Assembly (NCBI GenBank): GCA_021785155.1
Contig: JAJYGE010000445.1
Coordinates: 1 to 11,262, forward strand
Length of the DNA: 11,262 nt
Direction: 5' to 3'
DNA from: Planctomycetota bacterium
GTDB lineage: Bacteria; Planctomycetota; Phycisphaerae; WQYP01
Shown: piece by piece, positions 5,607-11,262 of the stretch
Layout: every line of letters starts with the position of its first letter
Numbering within the stretch: position 1 is the stretch's first letter
Position numbers and translations under genes: made by a program
Notes under the pieces: generated by a model
Told to the model about the DNA's origin: nothing
Databases searched by the model: none
Seen by the model: only the letters and a program-made list of their open reading frames with translations

Positions 5607-7436
5607 TCACGTTTGCAGGGCGTGCAGGCGCGCAAAAGCGGATTGGGGTTGGGCCAGAAGTTGGGCGTACTGCCCGACTTCGTCCAATCGACCGTGATCC
5701 ATGACCACGATTCGATGGGCATCACGGATGGTGGATAAGCGATGGGCAACAATAAACGTGGTGCGGTCTTTTATCAGCCTGGAAATGGCCTGCTGAACCA
5801 GAAATTCAGACGCCAAATCCAGTGCGCTTGTGGCTTCATCAAGGATGATAATATGCGGATCGCGCAACATCGCCCGGGCGATGGCGATTCTTTGCCGCTG
5901 GCCACCGGAAAGTTTACCTCCCCGATTGCCCAGTGGTGTATCAACTCCTTGCGGCATTTCCCGGATAAATTCGGCACAGTTGGCCATTTCCAAAACTGTC
6001 TGGAGCTGTTCATTGGTGACTTTTTCCAGGCCATACGTGATATTTTCCCGGACCGTTCCACTGAATAGTACAACCTGTTGCGGTACTACAGCCAGAAAGC
6101 GACGGAGCGTCTGGAGGTTGATGGTTTGCATGTCTACGCCATCCACGAGGATTCTTCCGGAAGTAGGCCGCCGGAAGCCGATGATCAGATTCATGAGTGT
6201 GGACTTGCCTGATCCGGATTGGCCGACTACCGCGATGGTTTCACCAGCGGCAACATCCAGGGAAAAATTTTCCACAGCGAGCCTGCCGGCACCGGGATAT
6301 TGAAAACTCACGGACTGGAATTCAATATGGCCGCGAACGGAATTGACAACCAGTTTGCCATCGTTATGTTCAATGTCGGGAGATTCCAGAACTTCACCGA
6401 TGGACCGGATAGACTCAATTCCCAGCGCCAGTTGCGGAATAGTGGCCAGCATGGATTGTATCGATCCGACAACCATGGAAAAAAAGCCCTGATACATCAC
6501 GACATCGCCGATGGTGATCCATCCGCGGTAGCATTGCCATACGTTAAAAACCAGGCAAAGCATCTGGAAGCCCTGAAAGGTGGCCCAGCCTGAGGATCCG
6601 AAAAGATTGCTGGTGGTATCAAGTTTCTGGCCCGCATGGCGAATACGTAACAGCCGCCGATTCAGACGATTAACTTCGGATTGCTCCACGGCGTGGGCGC
6701 GGGCGACAGGGATCATTTCAATCATTTCCGACACTTCGCCGGACATGGTCTCAAGCTCCATGCGGAACGCCTCATTGCGTTCACGCATGACGCCGCCGAA
6801 CAAGCGTGTCAGGGCCACGGCGGCGGGTACGGTGATGAGGAAAAACAGGAGTGTGATCGGGCTTCGGACTAAAGTTACCACAAAAGCCACCACCAGGATC
6901 AGCGTGCCGGACAGCAGGGTATCAATCAAGAGGCTGGACAACTGCTGGACGGCTTCAACATCGCGCAAAACTTTGCTTTGCAGGCGACCGGCGAGCATAT
7001 TGTCATGAAAACTCATGGAAAGCTGCTGCAATCGCACTACCAATGCGCTGCGGAGCACCAGTTGCACCTGGCGTACCACGGATGAAAGCAGTCTGGCATA
7101 GAGCGTGTGCATGGGTATATTCTGGGCGATGAGTATGAACATGATGCCGGCGTTGATGATAATAAAGGTGATCAGCGGTCCGGTGGCGGAGGGGTGCCCG
7201 CCGCGGCGCGCATAATCGATGCGGGTAATGGCGGTGATGATATTGCCGGTGACGATAGGCAACGCCCAGACGGGCGATTGCTTGATAATAAAAGCCAGAA
7301 TCACCAGGACCATGCGCGGGCGATAGTTTTGAAAAAGACTCCAAAGCGTTCCCATCGGGGTTTTATCACGATAGGCGGAATCCAGAGCGGCGTGGATTTG
7401 CTCTTCGGTTGACCGTGTGCTTATTTTTGCATTCAC
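5607..7436 (-). CDS. ABC exporter half-transporter (fused membrane and ATPase domains)
   Basis: The 609-residue protein has an N-terminal type IV (MsbA/multidrug-like) membrane domain, with hydrophobic helices at about 41-62, 87-107, 167-190, 192-212, 287-303 and 312-335. The C-terminal nucleotide-binding domain (about 368-609) has Walker A GQSGSGKST (405-413), Q-loop VPQQ (451-454), signature LSGGQ (509-513), Walker B IIILDE (529-534) with the catalytic Glu, and H-loop His565. All catalytic residues are intact. It should act as a dimer in the inner membrane, probably a homodimer since no partner half is adjacent, exporting lipid, peptide or drug. The start is GTG 7436: a stop lies upstream in frame after 7460 with no ATG between, and the ribosome site is weak. 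An ATG at codon 28 is the alternative. Substrate unknown. Confidence 0.9.
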   Translation of the reverse strand: MNAKISTRSTEEQIHAALDSAYRDKTPMGTLWSLFQNYRPRMVLVILAFIIKQSPVWALPIVTGNIITAITRIDYARRGGHPSATGPLITFIIINAGIMFILIAQNIPMHTLYARLLSSVVRQVQLVLRSALVVRLQQLSMSFHDNMLAGRLQSKVLRDVEAVQQLSSLLIDTLLSGTLILVVAFVVTLVRSPITLLFFLITVPAAVALTRLFGGVMRERNEAFRMELETMSGEVSEMIEMIPVARAHAVEQSEVNRLNRRLLRIRHAGQKLDTTSNLFGSSGWATFQGFQMLCLVFNVWQCYRGWITIGDVVMYQGFFSMVVGSIQSMLATIPQLALGIESIRSIGEVLESPDIEHNDGKLVVNSVRGHIEFQSVSFQYPGAGRLAVENFSLDVAAGETIAVVGQSGSGKSTLMNLIIGFRRPTSGRILVDGVDMQTINLQTLRRFLAVVPQQVVLFSGTVRENITYGLEKVTNEQLQTVLEMANCAEFIREMPQGVDTPLGNRGGKLSGGQRQRIAIARAMLRDPHIIILDEATSALDLASEFLVQQAISRLIKDRTTFIVAHRLSTIRDAHRIVVMDHGRLDEVGQYAQLLAQPQSAFARLHALQT

Positions 7437-7680
7437 AAAATCTGCGCTGCCTGTTCCCGGTTATCACTGCGTCCATCGGAGCCAACGGTAATTGCTTATT
7501 ATCGCTTTTCCACCCTCGGCTCGGGTTTATCGTGTTGATTATCCCGCGCCAGGGGCATTTTGTCAGGGCGCGGGCTGTTGCCAGTTGGATATGCAGGTAC
7601 GCCCGTTCTCTTCGGGATTGGCTTAATAATTGAAAATCGGCGATTTGCGAGGGCACGCGGGCCTCACGATCGCCATGGCT

Positions 7681-7758
7681 CCATCCCGATAGTATGTCGG
7701 CAACTTGATGGCCGCGGGCAATTATTCACGGCCTTGCGGTCCCGGTGTATCGGGATGG
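7681..7758. repeat. 11-bp inverted repeat with 56-nt loop
   Basis: CCATCCCGATA (7681-7691) pairs perfectly with TATCGGGATGG (7748-7758). Inside the loop, GGCCG (7710-7714) pairs with CGGCC (7729-7733), giving a nested stem. The right arm ends five bases before the tandem repeat starts. It may be a structured RNA or the end of a small mobile element; no ORF supports either. Confidence 0.5.
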
Positions 7759-7762
7759 CCGA

Positions 7763-7956
7763 GAAACATATACTGCCGCTTCCCGGAAATATTGCCACGT
7801 CACCGGGGTGTATAACGTTATCTGTCAACGTATGCGGCGGCCAGTTGACGATTGGCCGCGAAACATATACTGCCGCTTCCCGGAAATATTGCCACGTCAC
7901 CGGGGTGTATAACGTTATCTGTCAACGTATGCGGCGGCCAGTTGACGATTGGCCGC
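7763..7956. repeat. Exact 97-bp tandem duplication (two copies)
   Basis: Copy 1 is 7763-7859 and copy 2 is 7860-7956; the identity at offset 97 extends to 102 bp (7763-7864 against 7860-7961). Both boundaries carry TGGCCG-N-GAAAC, a short homology that could have seeded the duplication. Each unit holds a 10-bp palindrome ATAACGTTAT (7812-7821, 7909-7918), a hairpin GCGGCCA/TGGCCGC (7837-7859 in copy 1), and a competing stem GTCAAC/GTTGAC (7824-7849). Confidence 0.9.
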
Positions 7957-8040
7957 GAAACCGCTAACTTGCGGCAAGTAAATGATCGTGGCGGATGGTC
8001 AGACAGTTAACGCTTAAATTAAATGAAATGGAATTGAGCT

Positions 8041-8100
8041 ATGAAAAAGAAAAAAATCAAAAAGAAATATGGCAAAAAAAAATTCGGCAAGTGCAGTTGA
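8041..8100 (+). CDS. Possible 19-residue lysine-rich micropeptide
   Basis: ATG at 8041 opens a 19-codon frame ending in TGA, encoding MKKKKIKKKYGKKKFGKCS: 11 Lys of 19 residues, a repeated (Y/F)-G-K pattern and a C-terminal Cys. The upstream sequence ATGGAATTGAGCT offers only a weak ribosome site (GGA about 9 nt before the ATG), in an AT-rich stretch that could hold a promoter. The composition resembles tiny ribosome-associated or RNA-binding peptides, but I recognise no family. An A-rich tract can produce such a frame by chance. What favours a real gene is the regular spacing of the (Y/F)-G-K units and the sharp contrast with flanking DNA; what weakens it is the size. Confidence 0.35.
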   Translation: MKKKKIKKKYGKKKFGKCS

Positions 8101-8267
8101 TCTTGGTCTTATGAATGATTGTGGCCGCTGATGCAGAAACTGCGTCGGTTACGATTGACACATTCGAGAGGTGCAGGCAACTCTTCCGGTTGTTACCATC
8201 ACCGGATGCCCGGAGACGCGCATGAAATGTTCACTGTACATGCTCCCGGCGCGGATTCCGCAGATTA

Positions 8268-8585
8268 TTATGGAATCAGGCCGCGTAAATAAGTATAGGA
8301 ATAAATGCCTGTGCTATGCTGATCCGACCACACAATACGCAGGGCGTAATTCCCCACGAGTTCAGCACTCATGGCGGTAATCGGCCCGTCATAGGTGGTG
8401 CGGATGACCGGCATTAATGTGCGCCCCAGCAGATCGCGCTCTCCCTGGCAACCAGCACAGGGGCACATTCGTCGCAGAAAACGTAATTCAAAGTGTGATT
8501 CACGGCCATCGGACCACGTAATGTCCAACGATTCCGATTTCTTTAGAGCGATCCGCACCGGTTCAATGGGCATGGGGTTTTCCAT
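8268..8585 (-). CDS. DUF971 (GBBH-like N-terminal domain) protein
   Basis: The 105-residue protein is a stand-alone DUF971 domain, the fold also found at the N-terminus of gamma-butyrobetaine hydroxylase and fused to some Mrp/HCF101-type Fe-S proteins. Visible hallmarks are ITWSDGRESHFELRFLRRMCPCAGC (22-46), with C41, C43 and C46 in the C-P-C-A-G-C cluster, and GNYALRIVWSDQHSTGIYSYTYLR (78-101). Both are typical of the family. The cysteines suggest metal or Fe-S handling, but no function is established. The start is fixed by a nine-base perfect Shine-Dalgarno. The gene lies 21 bp after the hisA stop and is probably co-transcribed with hisH-hisA. Downstream, a hairpin at 8185-8206 lacks a T-run. 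Confidence 0.9.
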   Translation of the reverse strand: MENPMPIEPVRIALKKSESLDITWSDGRESHFELRFLRRMCPCAGCQGERDLLGRTLMPVIRTTYDGPITAMSAELVGNYALRIVWSDQHSTGIYSYTYLRGLIP

Positions 8586-8590
8586 GATCG

Positions 8591-8599
8591 ATCACCTCC
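8591..8599 (-). promoter_or_regulatory. Nine-base perfect Shine-Dalgarno for DUF971 gene
   Basis: On the minus strand GGAGGTGAT lies in the 21-bp hisA-DUF971 gap, complementary over nine bases to the 16S rRNA 3' end, with GGAGG 9 nt from the ATG at 8585. It is the strongest ribosome site in the window, suggesting the third gene is translated strongly despite its distal position. Confidence 0.75.
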
Positions 8600-8606
8600 G
8601 TCGCGT

Positions 8607-9344
8607 TCAGGCCGCCAGTTCCCGTACCGCCTCGGCAACGTCAAGCGTACGCTCGTAAATCGCTTTACCTACGATGACGCCCTCAATGGGCAGTCGTTTG
8701 AGCGTTTTAATATCCGCAAGACTGCCCACGCCGCCGCTATGAATCACGGGAATTGTGCCGGTGTGCTGAACCAGCACCTCTGTCGCGGCAACATTCGGAC
8801 CTATCAGCGTTCCATCGCGTGCAATGTCGGTATAAATAATCGCGGCCAGCGGCCACTGTGCGACATTGCGCACGACTTCCAATGCGGTGGGATTTTCACT
8901 GCCGCTGATGGTCCAGCCATGGGTGCCTACTCGGCCATCCCGGGCATCAAGACCCAATACCAGGCGGTTGCGAAATCGCGTGTCATGTACCATGGCGCGG
9001 AACCAGTCGCCATCGGAAATAGCGCGGGTGCCCAGGATCAGGCGTTTGGCACCAATGGCCAGCAGATATTCGATAACCTCCTCCGTACGTATGCCGCCGC
9101 CAACCTCCACCTCCAGTCCGGATTTTCGGATCAGCAGTTCAATGAGTTCCAAATTGATCAGTCGCCCGTCCCGCGCACCGTCAAGGTCCACGACATGCAG
9201 CCACCGGCAACCGGCGTCCTTGAACTGCCGCGCTATTTCCAGCGGATCCACATTGTATGTTGTCTGCTGGTTGTAATCGCCGCGGAACAGCCGCACCACA
9301 CGGCCACCGCGTAAATCAATGGCCGGGATAAATTCAATACTCAT
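8607..9344 (-). CDS. hisA: HisA, phosphoribosylformimino-AICAR-ribotide isomerase
   Basis: HisA converts ProFAR to PRFAR (an Amadori rearrangement), the step before the HisH-HisF reaction in histidine biosynthesis. The product is a cytosolic (beta/alpha)8 barrel of 245 residues, the usual family length. Catalytic D10 lies in PAIDLRGG and D133 in GLDARDG. The two phosphate sites are VGGGIR (81-86) and SGGVGS (203-208), with YTDIARDGTL (171-180) between them. These features separate HisA from HisF and from TrpC/PriA relatives. The frame continues upstream to 9407, but the family starts at M-S-I-E-F-I-P-A-I-D, so I use ATG 9344; ATG 9374 is the alternative. It follows hisH with a 163-bp gap that contains a strong hairpin, and precedes the DUF971 gene. 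Confidence 0.96.
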   Translation of the reverse strand: MSIEFIPAIDLRGGRVVRLFRGDYNQQTTYNVDPLEIARQFKDAGCRWLHVVDLDGARDGRLINLELIELLIRKSGLEVEVGGGIRTEEVIEYLLAIGAKRLILGTRAISDGDWFRAMVHDTRFRNRLVLGLDARDGRVGTHGWTISGSENPTALEVVRNVAQWPLAAIIYTDIARDGTLIGPNVAATEVLVQHTGTIPVIHSGGVGSLADIKTLKRLPIEGVIVGKAIYERTLDVAEAVRELAA

Positions 9345-9386
9345 AGCTTCTCGATTCTCTTTAGTTAGTTCCATGCGTTTGGGCCT

Positions 9387-9428
9387 AGTGCCCTGTTCCA
9401 CCCGCAATTACGGGTGGAACAGGGCACT
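9387..9428. repeat. Perfect 18-bp-stem hairpin between hisH and hisA
   Basis: AGTGCCCTGTTCCACCCG (9387-9404) is the exact reverse complement of CGGGTGGAACAGGGCACT (9411-9428), around a 6-nt loop. Neither flank has a T-run, so it is not a standard terminator. It lies 43 bp upstream of hisA. It resembles the palindromic REP/MITE-like units scattered in many genomes, though no second copy is in this window. It could equally act as an mRNA stabiliser or processing site between the two genes. Confidence 0.8.
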
Positions 9429-9507
9429 CGTGCATCCATACATCCCGCTCCATGGGCCATCGCGGTACTCGGTACGGGAGTTGTCCAGATGCCAAGGCCC
9501 CGGCACA

Positions 9508-10122
9508 TTAAAGTTCCGCGAAATTCTTCAGTATCATTCGACCCGCCGCCTGGCTTTTTTCCGGATGAAACTGCACGGCCATCACATTATTTTTCACTAT
9601 CGCCGCGGTAAACTCTCCGCCGTAATCCGATATGGCCGCAACATGGCGTGTATCGGTCGGGCGGACAAAATAAGAATGTACAAAATAAAAATGTGTGCCG
9701 GGTTCCACACCTTTGAACAGCGGGACATCGGACTGTGGCCGCACACTGTTCCAGCCCATGTGCGGAACCTTCAGATTATCGGGCGGTTGATCCACGGTAA
9801 ATCGCACGCAATCTCCCGGCACAATGCCCAGACCGGCGTGCTTTCCGTCCTCGTAGCCCGTTTCCATCAGCAACTGCAGGCCCAGACAAATCCCCAGCAG
9901 GGGGCGCTGGGTTCGGATAAAATCTTTTATCGCATCCGCCTGTCCGGAAGATTCCAATACCGCAATGGCATCGCCGAAAGCGCCGACACCGGGGAGAACC
10001 AGTTTGTCGGACCCGCGAATATCTGCGGGTGTCCGGACAATCCGCGCCGGCACACCTAAAAGCTCGAAGGCTTTCTGTACACTGCGCAAGTTACCCATGG
10101 AATAATCAACAATAGCAAGCAT
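9508..10122 (-). CDS. hisH: HisH, imidazole glycerol phosphate synthase glutaminase subunit
   Basis: HisH is the class I glutamine amidotransferase that feeds ammonia to HisF, which makes imidazole glycerol phosphate and AICAR. The 204-residue product has the expected motifs: VDYSMGNLRSV near the N-terminus (5-15), oxyanion-strand LPGVGAFGDA (43-52), nucleophile elbow GICLGLQ with Cys79, PHMGWN (120-125), YFVHSY (146-151) and FHPEKS with His186 and Glu188 completing the triad. The length is typical. I take ATG 10122 over the preceding TTG; GAGGTGGTGGG lies just upstream as a ribosome site. The partner hisF is not in this window. hisA follows on the same strand after a 163-bp gap with a large hairpin. 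A 9-bp stem leader hairpin lies about 28 bp upstream of the start. Confidence 0.96.
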   Translation of the reverse strand: MLAIVDYSMGNLRSVQKAFELLGVPARIVRTPADIRGSDKLVLPGVGAFGDAIAVLESSGQADAIKDFIRTQRPLLGICLGLQLLMETGYEDGKHAGLGIVPGDCVRFTVDQPPDNLKVPHMGWNSVRPQSDVPLFKGVEPGTHFYFVHSYFVRPTDTRHVAAISDYGGEFTAAIVKNNVMAVQFHPEKSQAAGRMILKNFAEL

Positions 10123-10150
10123 CAATTACCCACCACCTCATACCGAATCC

Positions 10151-10194
10151 GCCCCGGCTGTATCCGATCAACGTGGCACGGTCAAAGCCGGGGC
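10151..10194 (-). promoter_or_regulatory. Leader hairpin upstream of hisH
   Basis: GCCCCGGCT (10151-10159) and AGCCGGGGC (10186-10194) form a perfect 9-bp, GC-rich stem with a 26-nt loop, 28 bp upstream of the hisH ATG. No His-rich leader peptide and no T-run is seen, so classical his attenuation is not supported. The rest of the gap (10123-10287) shows no clear promoter. Confidence 0.45.
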
Positions 10195-10287
10195 CTTGGA
10201 TTCATAACGCCAATGAGGCAAGGTTATTTTCCGTCAGGCGATATGGACATCACTGTCTATCGGGCGGCGGTTATTGGGATGAACTAT

Positions 10288-11031
10288 TTACCGCAGCACC
10301 ACAATTTCAACCCGTCGGTCTTTGGCTAAATTTGTGCGTGAAATCATGTGGTGATCGCCGAAACTTATCGCCGTCATGCGGTGGCGGGAAACGCCATGGT
10401 GTGCAAGGAACACTTCCACCGAACGCGCCCGGGCCAGGCCCAGAGCGTAGTTGTTGGGATACGGGTGATGGATCGGACGATTATCGGTGTAGCCTTCAAT
10501 GCGAATGCGCCGGCCGGAGTACCGTGTTCTCAGCACATGCGCCAGACGCAGCAGGGCGTGCTCCGCACGAAATTGCAGCCGGGCACTGCCGGACCTGAAC
10601 AACACATCGCTGGAAAGTACAAAACGCCGAATTTCAGTTCTGGAACGGGCACTGCGATGGGTCATCATGCGATGGCGACGGCTCATCATGTTGGAATGGC
10701 CCGAAGCCGATGGGGCGTTGTTAAATTCCGGCAACATACCATTGCCCGTACCGGCGGCACCGGCATTTTGCGGCGCTGGTGTCGGCTGCGCGGCGGCCTG
10801 TTGGGCGGCGGCGGCAATTTGCTGTTGCTGTTGCAACTGCTGGCGCGAAGCCGCAAGATTGGCCTTGGCGTCAGCTAATTGCTGTGCCAACTGCTGATTC
10901 TGTTTGATGAGTTGCGAATTTTGTGTTTGCAGCGTCTGATCGGTACAGCCGCCAAGGCCCAGCCCCAGCATCAGCATCAGCACCACCGCACCGGCAAATA
11001 CACCCCGAGTTGAATTGATTTTGCGTGTCAT
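10288..11031 (-). CDS. OmpA-domain outer-membrane lipoprotein (Pal/OmpA-like)
   Basis: The 247-residue product starts with a lipoprotein signal peptide: basic MTRKINSTR, a hydrophobic core, and the lipobox LGGC with Cys29 as the lipidation site. A Gln/Ala-rich coiled coil follows (about 32-81), then a flexible linker, an unusually Arg/Met/His-rich patch (112-136), and a C-terminal OmpA domain (about 137-247). The peptidoglycan-binding motif is visible: GYTDNRP (180-186) with D183, NYALGLARARSVEVFL (194-209) with R201, and DRRVEI (238-243). It should be anchored in the outer membrane and bind the cell wall. The frame extends to 11145, but ATG 11031 has GGAG 10 nt upstream and gives the signal peptide directly. 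It is followed by hisH after 165 bp; no functional link is evident. Confidence 0.9.
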   Translation of the reverse strand: MTRKINSTRGVFAGAVVLMLMLGLGLGGCTDQTLQTQNSQLIKQNQQLAQQLADAKANLAASRQQLQQQQQIAAAAQQAAAQPTPAPQNAGAAGTGNGMLPEFNNAPSASGHSNMMSRRHRMMTHRSARSRTEIRRFVLSSDVLFRSGSARLQFRAEHALLRLAHVLRTRYSGRRIRIEGYTDNRPIHHPYPNNYALGLARARSVEVFLAHHGVSRHRMTAISFGDHHMISRTNLAKDRRVEIVVLR

Positions 11032-11103
11032 GAGTTTTTTTCTCCAAAATATCAATGTCCGCTCCGGCGCCAAACGCCTGATACGGCCTGACAGAAGATT
11101 ATT

Positions 11104-11131
11104 ATTGTACTTCAACCCGGCGCAGAGGCAA
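11104..11131 (-). promoter_or_regulatory. Candidate sigma70 promoter for the OmpA lipoprotein gene
   Basis: On the minus strand: -35 TTGCCT (11126-11131), 16-bp spacer, -10 TACAAT (11104-11109), about 73 bp upstream of the ATG. The -10 matches five of six consensus bases and the -35 four of six. Confidence 0.45.
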
Positions 11132-11185
11132 GCAAAACGCTTCAAGCGGCGGAAGCTGGGTGTGCCCGTTTTTATCGGGAAGTCG

Positions 11186-11262
11186 TTAAGCTGCGATCCG
11201 GCGGTATTTTTGTGCCCACCAGGCGTCCCAGAGGTTGCTTTGGTAGAGGGCCTCCATGGCCA
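11186..11262 (-). CDS. C-terminal end of an unidentified protein, cut by the window edge
   Basis: An open minus-strand frame runs in from the window edge and ends with TAA at 11186-11188, giving 24 residues: AMEALYQSNLWDAWWAQKYR then RIAA. The Trp-rich D-A-W-W and basic end look protein-like, but I recognise no family. It could be the last gene before the OmpA lipoprotein gene, 154 bp away, or a chance frame. The fragment is too short to decide. Confidence 0.35.
   Translation of the reverse strand, partial: AMEALYQSNLWDAWWAQKYRRIAA

Larger units (their letters stand above)
7437..8267. other. Long intergenic block rich in repeats and dyads
   Basis: About 830 bp lie between the exporter start and the DUF971 stop. 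Open frames here (such as 7560-7967 +) run through the 97-bp tandem repeat and show no family motif. Supported content: an 11-bp inverted repeat (7681-7691 with 7748-7758), two exact 97-bp units (7763-7956), a short palindrome ACTTGC-G-GCAAGT (7967-7979), a tiny lysine-rich ORF (8041-8100), and a 6-bp stem hairpin, TCCGGT/ACCGGA (8185-8206). The last has no T-run, but sits after the DUF971 stop. Confidence 0.6.

Noticed and set aside
7560..7967. 135-codon plus-strand frame across the repeat block
   Set aside because: It spans the 97-bp duplication, which is not a multiple of three, and has no motif or ribosome site.
8115..8225. 36-residue frame after the lysine-rich micro-ORF
   Set aside because: No ribosome site and no recognisable feature; likely chance.
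9319..10059. 246-codon plus-strand frame opposite hisH and hisA
   Set aside because: It is the antisense shadow of hisH and of the hisH-hisA gap, while hisH has complete catalytic motifs on the other strand.

Overview
The window looks like chromosomal DNA from a Gram-negative bacterium. A TolC-type outer-membrane efflux protein and an OmpA-domain lipoprotein both imply an outer membrane. Shine-Dalgarno sites are canonical, and one matches the anti-SD over nine bases. Structured, palindrome-rich intergenic DNA around housekeeping genes would fit the Planctomycetota/PVC group (perhaps Phycisphaerae), but that is only a guess from style; no rRNA or other phylogenetic marker is present.

Layout. 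(1) 1-293: 3' end of a TolC-family gene, + strand. (2) 294-950: a long gap with several dyads and a structured leader. (3) 951-1799: a SAM methyltransferase of the ArsM/UbiE type, + strand. (4) 1902-4095: a compact minus-strand operon reading from high to low coordinates: Tic20/DUF4870-like membrane protein, M19 dipeptidase, RdgB/HAM1 nucleotide-pool pyrophosphatase. It has a recognisable promoter and an operator-like dyad. (5) 4431-5405: a two-domain VOC ring-cleaving dioxygenase (MhqO/LinE-like), + strand. (6) 5607-7436: an ABC exporter half-transporter, minus strand. (7) 7437-8267: about 830 bp without a clear large gene, holding an exact 97-bp tandem duplication full of inverted repeats and a possible 19-residue lysine-rich peptide. 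(8) 8268-10122: a minus-strand hisH-hisA-DUF971 cluster, with a perfect 18-bp-stem hairpin between hisH and hisA. (9) 10288-11031: an OmpA-family lipoprotein with a promoter. (10) 11186 to the edge: the last 24 codons of an unidentified minus-strand frame.

How the genes work together. HisH and HisA act at consecutive points of histidine biosynthesis: HisA makes PRFAR, and HisH supplies ammonia to HisF, which is not in this window. RdgB and the dipeptidase are cleanup enzymes, for non-canonical NTPs and for dipeptides. The dioxygenase, the ABC exporter and the TolC tail suit stress or xenobiotic handling, but each stands alone and no shared pathway is shown.

I found no CRISPR array, integrase, transposase, tRNA or rRNA, and no convincing undescribed multi-gene system. 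The least explained parts are non-coding: the 97-bp repeat block, the hisH-hisA hairpin and the methyltransferase leader. The lysine-rich micro-ORF is also unexplained.
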